64,000 nucleotides of DNA, taken from NCBI GenBank assembly GCA_024234505.1, contig JACKOD010000001.1:310001-374000 (forward strand), in the 5' to 3' direction. Position 1 is the stretch's first letter. Every line of letters starts with the position of its first letter. The stretch is from Hahellaceae bacterium. Its GTDB lineage: Bacteria; Pseudomonadota; Gammaproteobacteria; Pseudomonadales; Oleiphilaceae. A model generated the notes under the pieces. The model was not told where the DNA came from. It searched no databases and saw nothing but the letters and a program-made list of their open reading frames with translations. Below, one piece after another: positions 18,456 through 27,449 of this stretch. Both the position numbers and the translations under genes were made by a program.

Positions 18456-19940
18456 ATGAACAAAGCGACGATTTTGATTGTTGAAGATGACAACGACCTG
18501 AGAGAGGCGCTCGTAACGACGCTGACGCTGGCGGGCTACCAATACCGCGAGGCCAATTGTGCTGAGGCGGCACTGAGTATTCTGGAGCAGCATGTGGTTG
18601 ATCTGGTGGTCAGTGACGTAAACATGCCTGGCATGGATGGTTATGCGCTACTCAAGCAGGTTCAGCGTAGTTATCCCGGAACGCCTGTGATGCTGATGAC
18701 GGCCTATGGACAAATCAATCAGGCAGTCTCTGCGATGCAGGCAGGCGCAGTGGATTATCTGGTAAAACCTTTTGATCCTCAAACGCTCACCGGCGTAATC
18801 AAGCGTTGTCTGGGTGAAAGTGGCGGAGATCAGAAAGAGCGCGGTGCGATTGGAGAAGACCCCTTTAGCAAACGTCTGTTTCAGTTAGCCAAAAAAGTGG
18901 CGGTGGCAGATTCGACGGTTTTGATCTCGGGCGAAAGCGGTACCGGTAAGGAAGTGTTGGCGCGTTATATACATGACAATTCGCCTCGCAAAGACAAGCC
19001 TTTTGTTGCGATCAATTGCGCGGCTATTCCTGAGAATATGCTCGAAGCCATGTTGTTTGGTCACGAAAAAGGCGCGTTTACCGGCGCTTATACGAGTGCA
19101 CCGGGGAAATTTGAACAAGCCAATGGCGGCACTATCTTGCTGGACGAAGTGTCAGAAATGGATCTGGGGTTGCAGGCGAAGCTCCTGAGGGTACTTCAGG
19201 AACGCGAAGTGGAACGGGTCGGGGGGCGCAAACCCATCCCTCTGGATGTGCGCGTGCTGGCCACTACGAACCGTGATCTCAAGGAATATGTTGCCCAAGG
19301 CCGCTTTCGCGAGGACGTTTACTACCGTTTGAGTGTGTTCCCGCTGCAATGGAAGCCATTGAGGGAGCGCCCTTTGGATATCCTGCCGCTGGCAAAGCAT
19401 TTGCTGTCAGTGCATTGTGCGAAAATGAAGTTGCCCGCGATGGTGATTGACAAGGGGGCAGAGCAGGCATTGCAAAGCTATGCGTGGCCGGGCAATGTAC
19501 GCGAGCTGGATAATGCCATTCAGCGTGCCTTGATCTTGCAAACCGGAAATCGTATCACTGCAGGCGATTTGTGTATTGAAGAAATGGCGTTGGGCGGCGA
19601 GTTCTCGTCTGCAGGTATGACGTCGGTGGGGCAAGCTGCATTTGTCACGCCGGTGCAGGCGGCAGATGACAGGCTGAGCTGCGACGAGCTTCATTCCGAT
19701 GATGACGATTTTATGGCAGGAATGGAAGAGGGTTTCCTGCTTGACTCCGAAAGCAGCTTGCTTGGACAGGATCTTCGCCAGCGGGAGTTTCAGATCATCA
19801 TTGACACCTTGCGCAAGGTGCGCGGCCGCAAAAACAAAGCGGCTGAAACACTGGGTATCAGCCCACGGACCTTGCGGTACAAAATGGCGAGAATGCGTGA
19901 GTGCGGTATTGATATTGATCGCGAGCTGGAAGTCGCCTGA
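18456..19940 (+). CDS. fleR: FleR, flagellar sigma-54 response regulator
   Basis: The 494-residue protein has a receiver domain with Asp54 (VVSDVNMPG), an AAA+ domain with GESGTGKE near 158 and intact GAFTGA, and a Fis-type helix-turn-helix at the end (NKAAETLGISPRTLRYKMARM). It would be phosphorylated by FleS and activate sigma-54 promoters of hook and basal-body genes, most of them outside the window. ATG 18456 is chosen because it starts the receiver fold; an in-frame codon at 18396 overlaps fleS. Confidence 0.95.
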   Translation: MNKATILIVEDDNDLREALVTTLTLAGYQYREANCAEAALSILEQHVVDLVVSDVNMPGMDGYALLKQVQRSYPGTPVMLMTAYGQINQAVSAMQAGAVDYLVKPFDPQTLTGVIKRCLGESGGDQKERGAIGEDPFSKRLFQLAKKVAVADSTVLISGESGTGKEVLARYIHDNSPRKDKPFVAINCAAIPENMLEAMLFGHEKGAFTGAYTSAPGKFEQANGGTILLDEVSEMDLGLQAKLLRVLQEREVERVGGRKPIPLDVRVLATTNRDLKEYVAQGRFREDVYYRLSVFPLQWKPLRERPLDILPLAKHLLSVHCAKMKLPAMVIDKGAEQALQSYAWPGNVRELDNAIQRALILQTGNRITAGDLCIEEMALGGEFSSAGMTSVGQAAFVTPVQAADDRLSCDELHSDDDDFMAGMEEGFLLDSESSLLGQDLRQREFQIIIDTLRKVRGRKNKAAETLGISPRTLRYKMARMRECGIDIDRELEVA

Positions 19941-20032
19941 CGTACAGCGGTTGCAACCGCTTTTTAATTGAATGTCAGGTCTGTTTTGTACTGCACTGTA
20001 TTTTGTAATGCACTATATGTATTGTCGTTCGC

Positions 20033-20056
20033 GCGCCCCGTTCGGGGCGCCGTTTT
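20033..20056 (+). terminator. Candidate terminator of fleSR
   Basis: GCGCCCC (20033-20039) pairs with GGGGCGC (20044-20050) around a GTTC loop, followed only by CGTTTT. The stem is strong but the T-run is short. Confidence 0.6.
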
Positions 20057-20106
20057 GCGTTGATTAAACGCCTTCGTTTCGTTGCTAATAAAGCAAATTC
20101 ATAAAT

Positions 20107-20122
20107 TGGCCTGTTTCCTGCT
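20107..20122 (+). promoter_or_regulatory. Sigma-54 promoter of fliEFGHIJ
   Basis: TGGCCTGTTTCCTGCT has the GG-N10-GC spacing and lies 126 bases before fliE. The first seven bases match the fliK and fliL elements. Confidence 0.82.
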
Positions 20123-20247
20123 TATACCCTCTGTAATAGTGATCCAAATTCAGATAATGCCGGGATATTGACGCACTTTTTCGTTAAACGTTACGCCTGT
20201 AGTTCAAACGCTGACGGCCCGGACATAAATTTGACAGGAGATGAGGT

Positions 20248-20622
20248 ATGTCAGGTATTAATTCAGTAGGCGATCGTGCCGACATCAACAGCGTACTGGC
20301 GCAAATGCGAGCAATGAAGGCGCAGCTGCGTCAGCCAGAGCGCGTTGGCAACGAAATCTCTCCCAGTCAGGTCAACAAAATTACGCCCACCACAACGCAG
20401 CCAAGCTTTGGTGCGCTGTTCGGGCAAGCGATTAATTCAGTTAACGAAACGCAGCAACAAGCCAGTGCTTTGGCGACCGCTTATGAAAAGGGCGATCCCA
20501 ATGTTGATCTCACTCGTGTGATGATCCAGTCTCAAAAGGCATCCGTGTCTTTTCAGGCCCTGACGCAAGTGCGTAATAAAGTCGTACAGGCTTACGAAGA
20601 TATAATGAAAATGCCGGTTTAA
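20248..20622 (+). CDS. fliE: FliE, basal-body MS ring-rod junction protein
   Basis: The 124-residue protein has the FliE core: FGALFGQAINSVNETQQQAS and the conserved end VMIQSQKASVSFQALTQVRNKVVQAYEDIMKMPV. FliE links the MS ring to the proximal rod and is exported. It has a clear AGGAG site and starts the operon fliE-fliF-fliG-fliH-fliI-fliJ. The N-terminal 50 residues are variable, as usual. Confidence 0.96.
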   Translation: MSGINSVGDRADINSVLAQMRAMKAQLRQPERVGNEISPSQVNKITPTTTQPSFGALFGQAINSVNETQQQASALATAYEKGDPNVDLTRVMIQSQKASVSFQALTQVRNKVVQAYEDIMKMPV

Positions 20623-20704
20623 TGGCATTTGAACCGGGTGGGGTAAACATCCGGCGTATTAAGCGAACTTAACAGACAATCGAGTGTTTAAAAGGTAACT
20701 GGTT

Positions 20705-22432
20705 ATGGCAAGTGTTCCCGCAACCACTGCAGATATGAATCCACCGGCGACCATCAGCGATGCGCCTGAAGCCGTGAGCCCGGAAGTCGCCACGATCGAA
20801 AACGAAATGCTGCTCGGCTTTAACAAGCTAACGCTGCTTCGTCAAATCGGTTTGATGGTAGGGTTGGCAGCGAGTGTCGCGCTTGGCTTTGCGGTGGTCT
20901 TGTGGTCGCAAGAGCCGGACTATCAGCCTTTAATGGGAAACATCCAGAATATGGATGTGGAACAGATTACGACGTTGCTCAATCAAAATGATATTGGTTT
21001 TAAAGTGGAACCCAAAACAGGGCTCATTTTGGTTGAATCAGATGATATCTACCGTGCCCGTCTCAAGCTGGCGTCTTCCGGGTTGACGGAAGATAAAAGT
21101 GTCGGCTTCGAGTTACTGGATCAGGAGCAGGCGCTGGGCACCAGTCAATTTATGGAGTCGGCACGTTATCGTCGTGGTCTGGAAGGAGAAATTGCACGCA
21201 CTATCACCAGTTTGCGCTCAGTCAAAAGTGCCCGCGTCCATTTGGCGATTCCCAAGCGTTCGGTGTTTGTGCGGGATAATCGCAAGCCATCGGCGTCTAT
21301 TTTTGTTGAAGTGTTTGCAGGCCAGGATATTGGGCGGGAGCAGGTGTCGTCCATTGTGAATCTGGTGGCGAGCAGTGTTCCTGAGATGGATAAGAAAGAT
21401 GTTACGGTCGTGGATCAGCGTGGTAACCTGTTATCTCGCAATGATGATACCGATGAAGACCGTATGGTCTCAAGAGAGTTTGAATATACGCGCAAGCTTG
21501 AGGGCGTGTTAAATGGTCGTATTGCCAGCATGCTGGAGCTGGTGATCGGCGCGGGTCGTTTTCGTTCCGAAGTCTCTGCCGAAGTGGATTTCAATGCGGT
21601 GGAGCAGGCCGAAGAGTTATTTAATCCTGATCAACAAGCCTTACGCAGCGAACAGGCATTGGATGAACAGCGTTCGGGTGGCAGCCTGGGCGGCGTCCCG
21701 GGGGCGCTTTCCAATCAGCCTCCCGGAAAGGTGACCGTACCAGAAGTGGCGACAGGGGCAGATGGTGAAGCAGCGGGCAAAGTGACGGATTCTCGTCGTC
21801 AGACCACCCGAAACTTTGAAGTTGACCGAACTGTCAGCTATACCAAACATCAGAAGGGACGCGTGAAGCGTTTAACCATTGCGGTCGCAGTGGATGATAT
21901 TCGCCGTGTGGACCCTGCGACGGGCAAGGTGGTATTTTCATCCTGGTCGGATGCCGAGCTGGAACGATTGACACTGCTGGTGCGTAATGCCGTCGGTTAT
22001 TCTGCGGTCCGGGGGGATAGTGTGAATGTTATCAATACGCCCTTTGCACCCGAAGAAGCGCTGGTGAGCGAAGATATTCCGCTTTGGCAGCAGCCATGGT
22101 TCTGGGACAAGATGAAGCCGGTGATGGCTGGTTTGGTGGTTCTGATTCTGGTCTTCGGATTGTTACGCCCCACCTTGAAGAATTTGACCCAAAGCGGCCA
22201 GCAGGCCAAAGAGCTTGCCCTGGCTGGCGATGAAGAGGGTCTGGCGGAACTGGATCGCATTGGCGAAGAAATGGAAGCCGGGTCATTGGCATTGGGGGCC
22301 GGGGATGACTTCCTTTTGCCGGGCGCTTCAGAAGGGTATGATAAGAAAGTGAACGCATTGAAAGGCCTGATTGCCGAAGATCCGGCGCGGGTCGCACAAG
22401 TTATCAGACAGTGGATAAACTCAGATGCCTGA
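20705..22432 (+). CDS. fliF: FliF, flagellar MS-ring protein
   Basis: The 575-residue protein has membrane helices at about 48-68 and 470-490 with the large periplasmic ring-building part between them (YscJ/FliF domain, about 70-250). The C-terminal cytoplasmic tail, which binds FliG, includes a conserved acidic end (VNALKGLIAEDPARVAQVIRQWI). Size and order are normal. The stop overlaps the fliG start by 8 bases, so the two are translationally coupled. Confidence 0.97.
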   Translation: MASVPATTADMNPPATISDAPEAVSPEVATIENEMLLGFNKLTLLRQIGLMVGLAASVALGFAVVLWSQEPDYQPLMGNIQNMDVEQITTLLNQNDIGFKVEPKTGLILVESDDIYRARLKLASSGLTEDKSVGFELLDQEQALGTSQFMESARYRRGLEGEIARTITSLRSVKSARVHLAIPKRSVFVRDNRKPSASIFVEVFAGQDIGREQVSSIVNLVASSVPEMDKKDVTVVDQRGNLLSRNDDTDEDRMVSREFEYTRKLEGVLNGRIASMLELVIGAGRFRSEVSAEVDFNAVEQAEELFNPDQQALRSEQALDEQRSGGSLGGVPGALSNQPPGKVTVPEVATGADGEAAGKVTDSRRQTTRNFEVDRTVSYTKHQKGRVKRLTIAVAVDDIRRVDPATGKVVFSSWSDAELERLTLLVRNAVGYSAVRGDSVNVINTPFAPEEALVSEDIPLWQQPWFWDKMKPVMAGLVVLILVFGLLRPTLKNLTQSGQQAKELALAGDEEGLAELDRIGEEMEAGSLALGAGDDFLLPGASEGYDKKVNALKGLIAEDPARVAQVIRQWINSDA

Positions 22433-23459
22433 CCAAGTCCCGGCTACGGCCGATAAGAAAATGCTGAAAAAGGTAAACCGACTGGAGGCCTCAGCCATCT
22501 TGCTGATGTCTCTGGGCGAAGCGGACGCCGCTTCGATTCTGAAGCATATGGGGCCGAAGGAAGTTCAGCGAGTCGGTACGGCCATGGCGCAATTGCATGA
22601 TGTCACGCAAGAACAGGTTGAAGCCGTTACTGCAGAATTCCTTGATGCGGTGGGCGGGCAGACGGGTCTGGGGATTGGTGCAGACGAATATATTCGTACC
22701 ATGCTGACGCAGGCATTGGGTGAGGATAAAGCCGCCAGCCTGATTGATCGTATTTTGATTGGCGGGAACACAACGGGGCTGGATACGCTGAAATGGATGG
22801 AGCCTCGTTCGGTGTCGGATATTATTCGTTACGAGCACCCTCAGATACAGGCGATTGTGGTGTCGTATCTCGATCCTGACCAGGCTGCGGAAGTGTTGTC
22901 CAATTTCGATGAAAAAGTGCGACTGGATGTGATTATGCGTGTCGCCGCTCTTGAAACCGTGCAACCTCAGGCGTTGCAGGAATTAAATGACATCCTTGAG
23001 AAACAGTTCTCGGGCAGTTCCTCCACCAAAACCAGTAAAATTGGTGGCGTGAAACGGGCTGCAGATATTATGAACTTTATGGACAGTACGGTAGAAGGCG
23101 ATCTGATGGAAAGCATCAAAGAAGTCGATGCTGATCTGGGTAGCGAGATCGAAGATCTCATGTTCGTCTTTGATAACCTCAAGGATGTTGATGATCGTGG
23201 TATTCAGGTGCTGTTGCGCGAAGTCAGTTCGGATATTCTTATTCTTGCGCTGAAAGGTTCTGATGAAGAATTGAAAGAGAAAATCTTTCGTAACATGTCT
23301 AAGCGTGCGGCAGAAATGTTACGCGACGATCTGGATGCGAAAGGACCGGTTAAAGTATCTGAAGTTGAAACCGCGCAAAAAGAAATTCTTACAATCGCAC
23401 GCCGACTGGCCGATGCCGGTGATATTGTGTTGGGTGGATCGGGTGAGGAAATGCTCTAG
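22425..23459 (+). CDS. fliG: FliG, flagellar rotor/switch protein
   Basis: The 344-residue protein has the N-terminal FliF-binding domain, the middle domain with the EHPQ motif (YEHPQIQAIVVSYL) that binds FliM, and the C-terminal torque domain with the charged helix (LMFVFDNLKDVDDRGIQVLLREV). It forms the rotor face that meets the stator. Nothing is missing. Confidence 0.97.
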   Translation: MPDQVPATADKKMLKKVNRLEASAILLMSLGEADAASILKHMGPKEVQRVGTAMAQLHDVTQEQVEAVTAEFLDAVGGQTGLGIGADEYIRTMLTQALGEDKAASLIDRILIGGNTTGLDTLKWMEPRSVSDIIRYEHPQIQAIVVSYLDPDQAAEVLSNFDEKVRLDVIMRVAALETVQPQALQELNDILEKQFSGSSSTKTSKIGGVKRAADIMNFMDSTVEGDLMESIKEVDADLGSEIEDLMFVFDNLKDVDDRGIQVLLREVSSDILILALKGSDEELKEKIFRNMSKRAAEMLRDDLDAKGPVKVSEVETAQKEILTIARRLADAGDIVLGGSGEEML

Positions 23460-23485
23460 TGCCATCATCACTGTTTCCGTTTAGC

Positions 23486-23518
23486 TCGCACCTTTTGAAA
23501 TTTCGCACCCTTTGAAAT
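23486..23518 (+). repeat. 17-base tandem duplication in the fliG-fliH spacer
   Basis: TCGCACCTTTTGAAAT (23486-23501) recurs as TCGCACCCTTTGAAAT (23503-23518) with one base changed. It sits just before fliH. Confidence 0.8.
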
Positions 23519-23531
23519 GTTGTAGTGCATT

Positions 23532-24557
23532 ATGAAACGAACCCCGGAACGGATCCCTGTTGAGCAACTCACCGCTTACGAGCGGTGGGAGTTACCCCTG
23601 TTGGATGAACAGGGGAATGAAACTCAGCGCACCCCACCTAAAGCGGTCGAAGTGGAAGAAGAGGTAAAACCTTTAACCGCAGCGGAACTGGAAGATATCC
23701 GGCTGGCCGCATGGAATGAAGGATTGGAAGACGGGCGTAAAGAGGGCTTGGCCAAAGGGCATAGCGAAGGACTGGAACAAGGGCATGCCGAGGGCAAAGC
23801 CAAAGGACTGGTTGAGGGCAAGGCCGAAGGCATGCGACTGGGTGCCGAGCATGCACAGCAACAGCGCCAGCAGGAAATTGATGAGTTGCTCCAGCGTGTC
23901 TCCGGTGTTCTGGAGGAATTACTGGAACCCATTCGCTTACACGAAGATGAAATTGAAGAAGCTGTCCTGAATTTGGTGCTGGCGATCAGTCGGGCGGTTA
24001 CGCGCCGAGAGTTACAGATCGACAGCCGTCAAATTGCTGGCGTAGTCCGGGAGGCATTCCAGCTTTTGCCTGAGACAAAAGATAATGTTCGCATTCACAT
24101 TAATCCGGTAGATGAGGTTTGGGTTTCTCCGCTGTTGGCGAAGTTGGAAGCGAACGCGAGCCTCTCGATGAACGACGCGATACTTGCCGGTGGCTGCAAA
24201 GTGGAAACCCAGCATAGCCTGATAGACTTTACAGTTGAAAAGCGTTTTCAAAAAGTAGTGCAACAAATGCTGGATCGACATATTTCCAATACACCGACAG
24301 ATGAGACCCCGGATTTAGCGGATGCCATGGGGGAGATGACCGATTTTCACACTGAATTACTGGATGTGAAGTTTGATAGCCCATCAGAGAAGCACCTGCG
24401 CCATGATTCAGAAGATATGGCTGATTTGAGCGCGGAGACGCTGTCGTCGATAGAGAGCGATGCCGGGGAAACCGCGGCTTCGGAGACAGTGGATCTTCAT
24501 CAACAGAATACTGACGCGACAGGCTCGGAAGAAGATGAGTCGCCTTTCGCTTCCTGA
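23532..24557 (+). CDS. fliH: FliH, export ATPase regulator, with long acidic tail
   Basis: The 341-residue protein has a region of repeated GxxxG/AxxxG-like four-residue steps (about 62-105, EGLEDGRKEGLAKG...), typical of FliH helices, and the conserved C-terminal FliH domain (about 130-255). FliH holds FliI as an inactive heterotrimer and docks it at the C ring. After the domain there is an unusual acidic tail of about 85 residues. The last 23 bases overlap fliI. Confidence 0.93.
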   Translation: MKRTPERIPVEQLTAYERWELPLLDEQGNETQRTPPKAVEVEEEVKPLTAAELEDIRLAAWNEGLEDGRKEGLAKGHSEGLEQGHAEGKAKGLVEGKAEGMRLGAEHAQQQRQQEIDELLQRVSGVLEELLEPIRLHEDEIEEAVLNLVLAISRAVTRRELQIDSRQIAGVVREAFQLLPETKDNVRIHINPVDEVWVSPLLAKLEANASLSMNDAILAGGCKVETQHSLIDFTVEKRFQKVVQQMLDRHISNTPTDETPDLADAMGEMTDFHTELLDVKFDSPSEKHLRHDSEDMADLSAETLSSIESDAGETAASETVDLHQQNTDATGSEEDESPFAS

Positions 24558-25890
24558 ACGCATCAGAAATTACCAGCGCTTTGTACCTGATGCCATTCTG
24601 CCGGAGGTTACCGGCCGTCTTACGCGCATGATTGGACTGACCCTGGAAGCGGTAGGTTGCCCCATGATGGTTGGTGATCGCTGTTTGATTTCCGGGGCCG
24701 GATCCGCACCGGTAGAGGCTGAAGTGGTGGGGTTTGAAGGCGGCCGAATGTTTTTGATGCCGCTTACGACCGTGGAAGGACTTCAGCCAGGAGCTAAGGT
24801 TACGCCCGTCGCCAGTGCCGGAAAAATTCCCGTAGGCTTTAACTTGCTGGGCCGCGTACTCAACGGCAATGCCGAACCACTGGATGGTCGGGGACCACTC
24901 CAGCCGGATACCCATATTCCCTACAATGGCACTATTATCAATCCGCTTCATCGAGCGCCCATTCGGGAAACACTGGATGTCGGTATTCGCTGTATTAACT
25001 CCCTTTTAACCGTGGGTGTGGGTCAGCGTCTGGGCCTATTTGCCGGTAGTGGTGTGGGTAAAAGTATGCTCCTGGGTATGATGACCCGATTTACCGATGC
25101 GGATATTACGGTTGTTGGTTTGATTGGTGAGCGGGGGCGAGAGGTCAAGGAGTTTATCGAAGATATTCTGGGGCCCGAAGGATTGGCGCGATCTGTTGTG
25201 GTCGCCTCTCCCGCAGATGATTCTCCATTGATGAGGCTCCGCGCCTCCATGCTGACGACCCGCATTGCCGAATACTTTCGGGATCAAGGCAAAAAGGTTT
25301 TGCTGCTGATGGATTCGCTGACGCGTTATGCACAAGCACAACGTGAAATTGCGCTGGCGGTAGGTGAGCCACCGGCGACCAAGGGCTATCCACCTTCAGT
25401 ATTCGCGAAGCTGCCTCAATTGGTCGAACGAGCCGGAAACGGAAAGGCCGGCGGCGGTTCAATTACGGCTTTTTATACAGTATTGACGGAGGGGGATGAT
25501 CAGCAGGATCCGATTGCCGATGCATCGCGCGCGATTCTGGACGGACACATCGTGCTATCGCGGAGTCTGGCCGAGGAGGGGCATTACCCCGCAATCAATA
25601 TTGAAGCCTCGATCAGTCGGGTGATGCCGCACGTTGTGACACCGGAACATTTGCGACATGCTCAACGATTTAAACAGTTGTATGCGCGTTACCAGCAAAG
25701 CCGGGATCTCATCAGCATTGGAGCCTATATGCAGGGCGCTGACCCGGAGACCGATCTGGCCATTGTAAAAATGCCTGAGATGCGAGCATTTTTACAGCAG
25801 GGATTAACCGAGTCGGCCTTGCGGGATGAAAGCGCGCAAGCCTTTAATCTATTAATGGCAGGCATGGTTGCTAAGGGATCCAACAAATAG
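24535..25890 (+). CDS. fliI: FliI, flagellar export ATPase
   Basis: The 451-residue ATPase is F1-beta-like with Walker A AGSGVGKS at 170-177, the GERGREVKEF block, Walker B LLLMDSLTRYAQAQREI and the PATKGYPPSVFAKLPQLVERAG family signature. It energises type III export of flagellar subunits. ATG 24535 gives the family's normal length; an in-frame codon at 24460 lies inside fliH. Confidence 0.97.
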   Translation: MSRLSLPERIRNYQRFVPDAILPEVTGRLTRMIGLTLEAVGCPMMVGDRCLISGAGSAPVEAEVVGFEGGRMFLMPLTTVEGLQPGAKVTPVASAGKIPVGFNLLGRVLNGNAEPLDGRGPLQPDTHIPYNGTIINPLHRAPIRETLDVGIRCINSLLTVGVGQRLGLFAGSGVGKSMLLGMMTRFTDADITVVGLIGERGREVKEFIEDILGPEGLARSVVVASPADDSPLMRLRASMLTTRIAEYFRDQGKKVLLLMDSLTRYAQAQREIALAVGEPPATKGYPPSVFAKLPQLVERAGNGKAGGGSITAFYTVLTEGDDQQDPIADASRAILDGHIVLSRSLAEEGHYPAINIEASISRVMPHVVTPEHLRHAQRFKQLYARYQQSRDLISIGAYMQGADPETDLAIVKMPEMRAFLQQGLTESALRDESAQAFNLLMAGMVAKGSNK

Positions 25891-25948
25891 CGGAACAACT
25901 GACGGGGCAATGTCTCCCTGGCGGTGATTAATTGACGGAGTACGCAAG

Positions 25949-26386
25949 ATGAAGCGCTCACAACGCCTGCAAATTGTTCTGCAGTTGGCCGCACGAAAAG
26001 AAGATGAAGCGTTACAGAAGTTGAAGCAGGTTCAAAAGGAACTGGCAGCGCAAGAGCAGCGACAGAGCGACCTGATCGATTATCAACAAAGTTACATGAA
26101 TAATGTGCGTTCCAATACGACGGGCGCCAATCTCGCCAAAATGCTGACCTCTTATCAGCAATTCCTCGGGCAATTACAGAAAGCAATCGAACAGCAGGCA
26201 CTGGTGGTAGACAATGCCCGTCGTCAGGTGCAGCACTACCGTGATATCTGGCTGGCACTACATCACAAGCATAAAGGTATGGGCGACTTTATCGAACGCT
26301 GCAAAGTTCAGGAAGAAGCCGAACAGGAAAAAAAGCTGCAGCAACAAATGGATGAAGCATCCCAACGCCCTCGAAACCGTTATTGA
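25949..26386 (+). CDS. fliJ: FliJ, flagellar export chaperone/ATPase stalk
   Basis: The 145-residue protein is a long Gln/Glu/Lys-rich antiparallel coiled coil with the FliJ start MKRSQRLQIVLQLAARKEDEALQKL. FliJ sits in the FliI hexamer and carries chaperones to FlhA. It ends the fliE operon, 58 bases after fliI. Confidence 0.94.
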   Translation: MKRSQRLQIVLQLAARKEDEALQKLKQVQKELAAQEQRQSDLIDYQQSYMNNVRSNTTGANLAKMLTSYQQFLGQLQKAIEQQALVVDNARRQVQHYRDIWLALHHKHKGMGDFIERCKVQEEAEQEKKLQQQMDEASQRPRNRY

Positions 26387-26577
26387 CCTTTAACCTGCCT
26401 CCCTGATAGTCGTTTCCGGTGATTTTCTGCCATGGGCTAACACACTTATTTTTTAGCAAATTTCCCAAATACTACTAGAGTTAGTTGTGACATTCCGATT
26501 CGGTGAGCTTCAGTTATATTCATGTCCGTCGATCGGGTATTTGTTTTTCGCCAAAGCCCTGCAGGTGTTTTATATTC

Positions 26578-26856
26578 ATGAGCGAGATTCAGCGCATTAA
26601 ACTTGATAGTCATGCTGTGATTGCGCAGGTAGAAGCGCTGAGCCAGCAGCTGGATGATGCCTTTTTAAAAGGCACTCCCGTGGTTCTGGATGCGAGTGAG
26701 GTTCAACGCACGGATACCTCTGTACTGCAATTACTGGTCGCTTTTTTTACAAGCATGAGAAAAGCAGGTACATCTGCAACCTGGTCGTCGGCCTCTGACG
26801 ATTTTAAAGACGCTGCAAACTTGCTGGGTGTGGCTGACTTGATTGAGTTGAATTAA
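26578..26856 (+). CDS. STAS domain protein of a chemosensory cluster
   Basis: The 92-residue protein is one STAS domain of the MlaB/SpoIIAA type, with the short TDTS site (Asp46-Thr47-Ser48) where anti-anti-sigma proteins carry their phosphoserine. Small STAS proteins of this kind often start alternative chemosensory clusters just before cheY. No dedicated serine kinase is next to it, though HsbR (33785) has a kinase-like domain. ATG 26578 is taken because it begins the fold; the upstream in-frame codon at 26503 has no visible support. Confidence 0.85.
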   Translation: MSEIQRIKLDSHAVIAQVEALSQQLDDAFLKGTPVVLDASEVQRTDTSVLQLLVAFFTSMRKAGTSATWSSASDDFKDAANLLGVADLIELN

Positions 26857-27020
26857 GGGGCAGCGCCTGAGTCGGAGCCGCGATTTCACGACGACAAACG
26901 GTTGCTCGTCGCAACGTATCGTGAACGCTTGTCGCGGCCAATTGACTTGGGCAACAGAACCCACCGGTTGTTGTTAACAAATACTAAATTTAGATTTTTC
27001 GGAAAATTAGGGAGCTAGAT

Positions 27021-27383
27021 ATGCCAAAGATTCTTGCTGTTGATGATTCAGCATCTATGCGCCAAATGGTCGCTTTTACATTAAAAGGGGCGGGTTACGA
27101 CGTCATAGAAGCGGCAGATGGCAAACAGGCATTGGATAAAGCAAAAACCACGCAGGTAGACCTTGTTCTTTCAGACGTGAATATGCCTGTGATGGATGGG
27201 ATCGCACTGGTAAAAGAATTACGTGCGTTACCTAACTATAAATTTACGCCGATTCTTATGCTGACTACAGAGTCTGCCGGCGATAAAAAAATGGAAGGTA
27301 AAAGTGCCGGCGCAACCGGATGGCTGGTTAAACCTTTTAACCCGGATCAACTCTTGGCCACAATCAAAAAGGTAATGGGTTAA
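27021..27383 (+). CDS. cheY: CheY-like single-domain response regulator (second chemosensory system)
   Basis: The 120-residue receiver has the acidic pocket Asp8/Asp9, phosphoacceptor Asp52 (LVLSDVNMP), a Thr switch (LMLTTES) and Lys103-Pro (WLVKPF). It lacks an output domain. It lies directly before a cheA gene and differs from the flagellar CheY at 49327, so it is probably the partner of that CheA. Confidence 0.93.
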   Translation: MPKILAVDDSASMRQMVAFTLKGAGYDVIEAADGKQALDKAKTTQVDLVLSDVNMPVMDGIALVKELRALPNYKFTPILMLTTESAGDKKMEGKSAGATGWLVKPFNPDQLLATIKKVMG

Positions 27384-27449
27384 CAGGCCTAACTTGTCGC
27401 ATTCTGAGGCGGGTTGATTTGGCAGCGTTTACTGGAAGGTAAAAACACT

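Larger units (their letters stand above)
19941..20247. other. Intergenic region fleR-fliE
   Basis: A GC-rich hairpin (20033-20050) and a sigma-54 element (20107-20122) occupy this 307-base gap. Nothing else is recognisable. Confidence 0.7.

Noticed and set aside
23624..23932. Long antisense frames over fliH
   Set aside because: They arise from the regular GxxxG codon pattern of fliH read on the other strand.
26475..26507. Possible sigma-28 promoter before the first STAS gene
   Set aside because: TAGA and TCCGATTC are one base off in spacing and poor in the -10 box.
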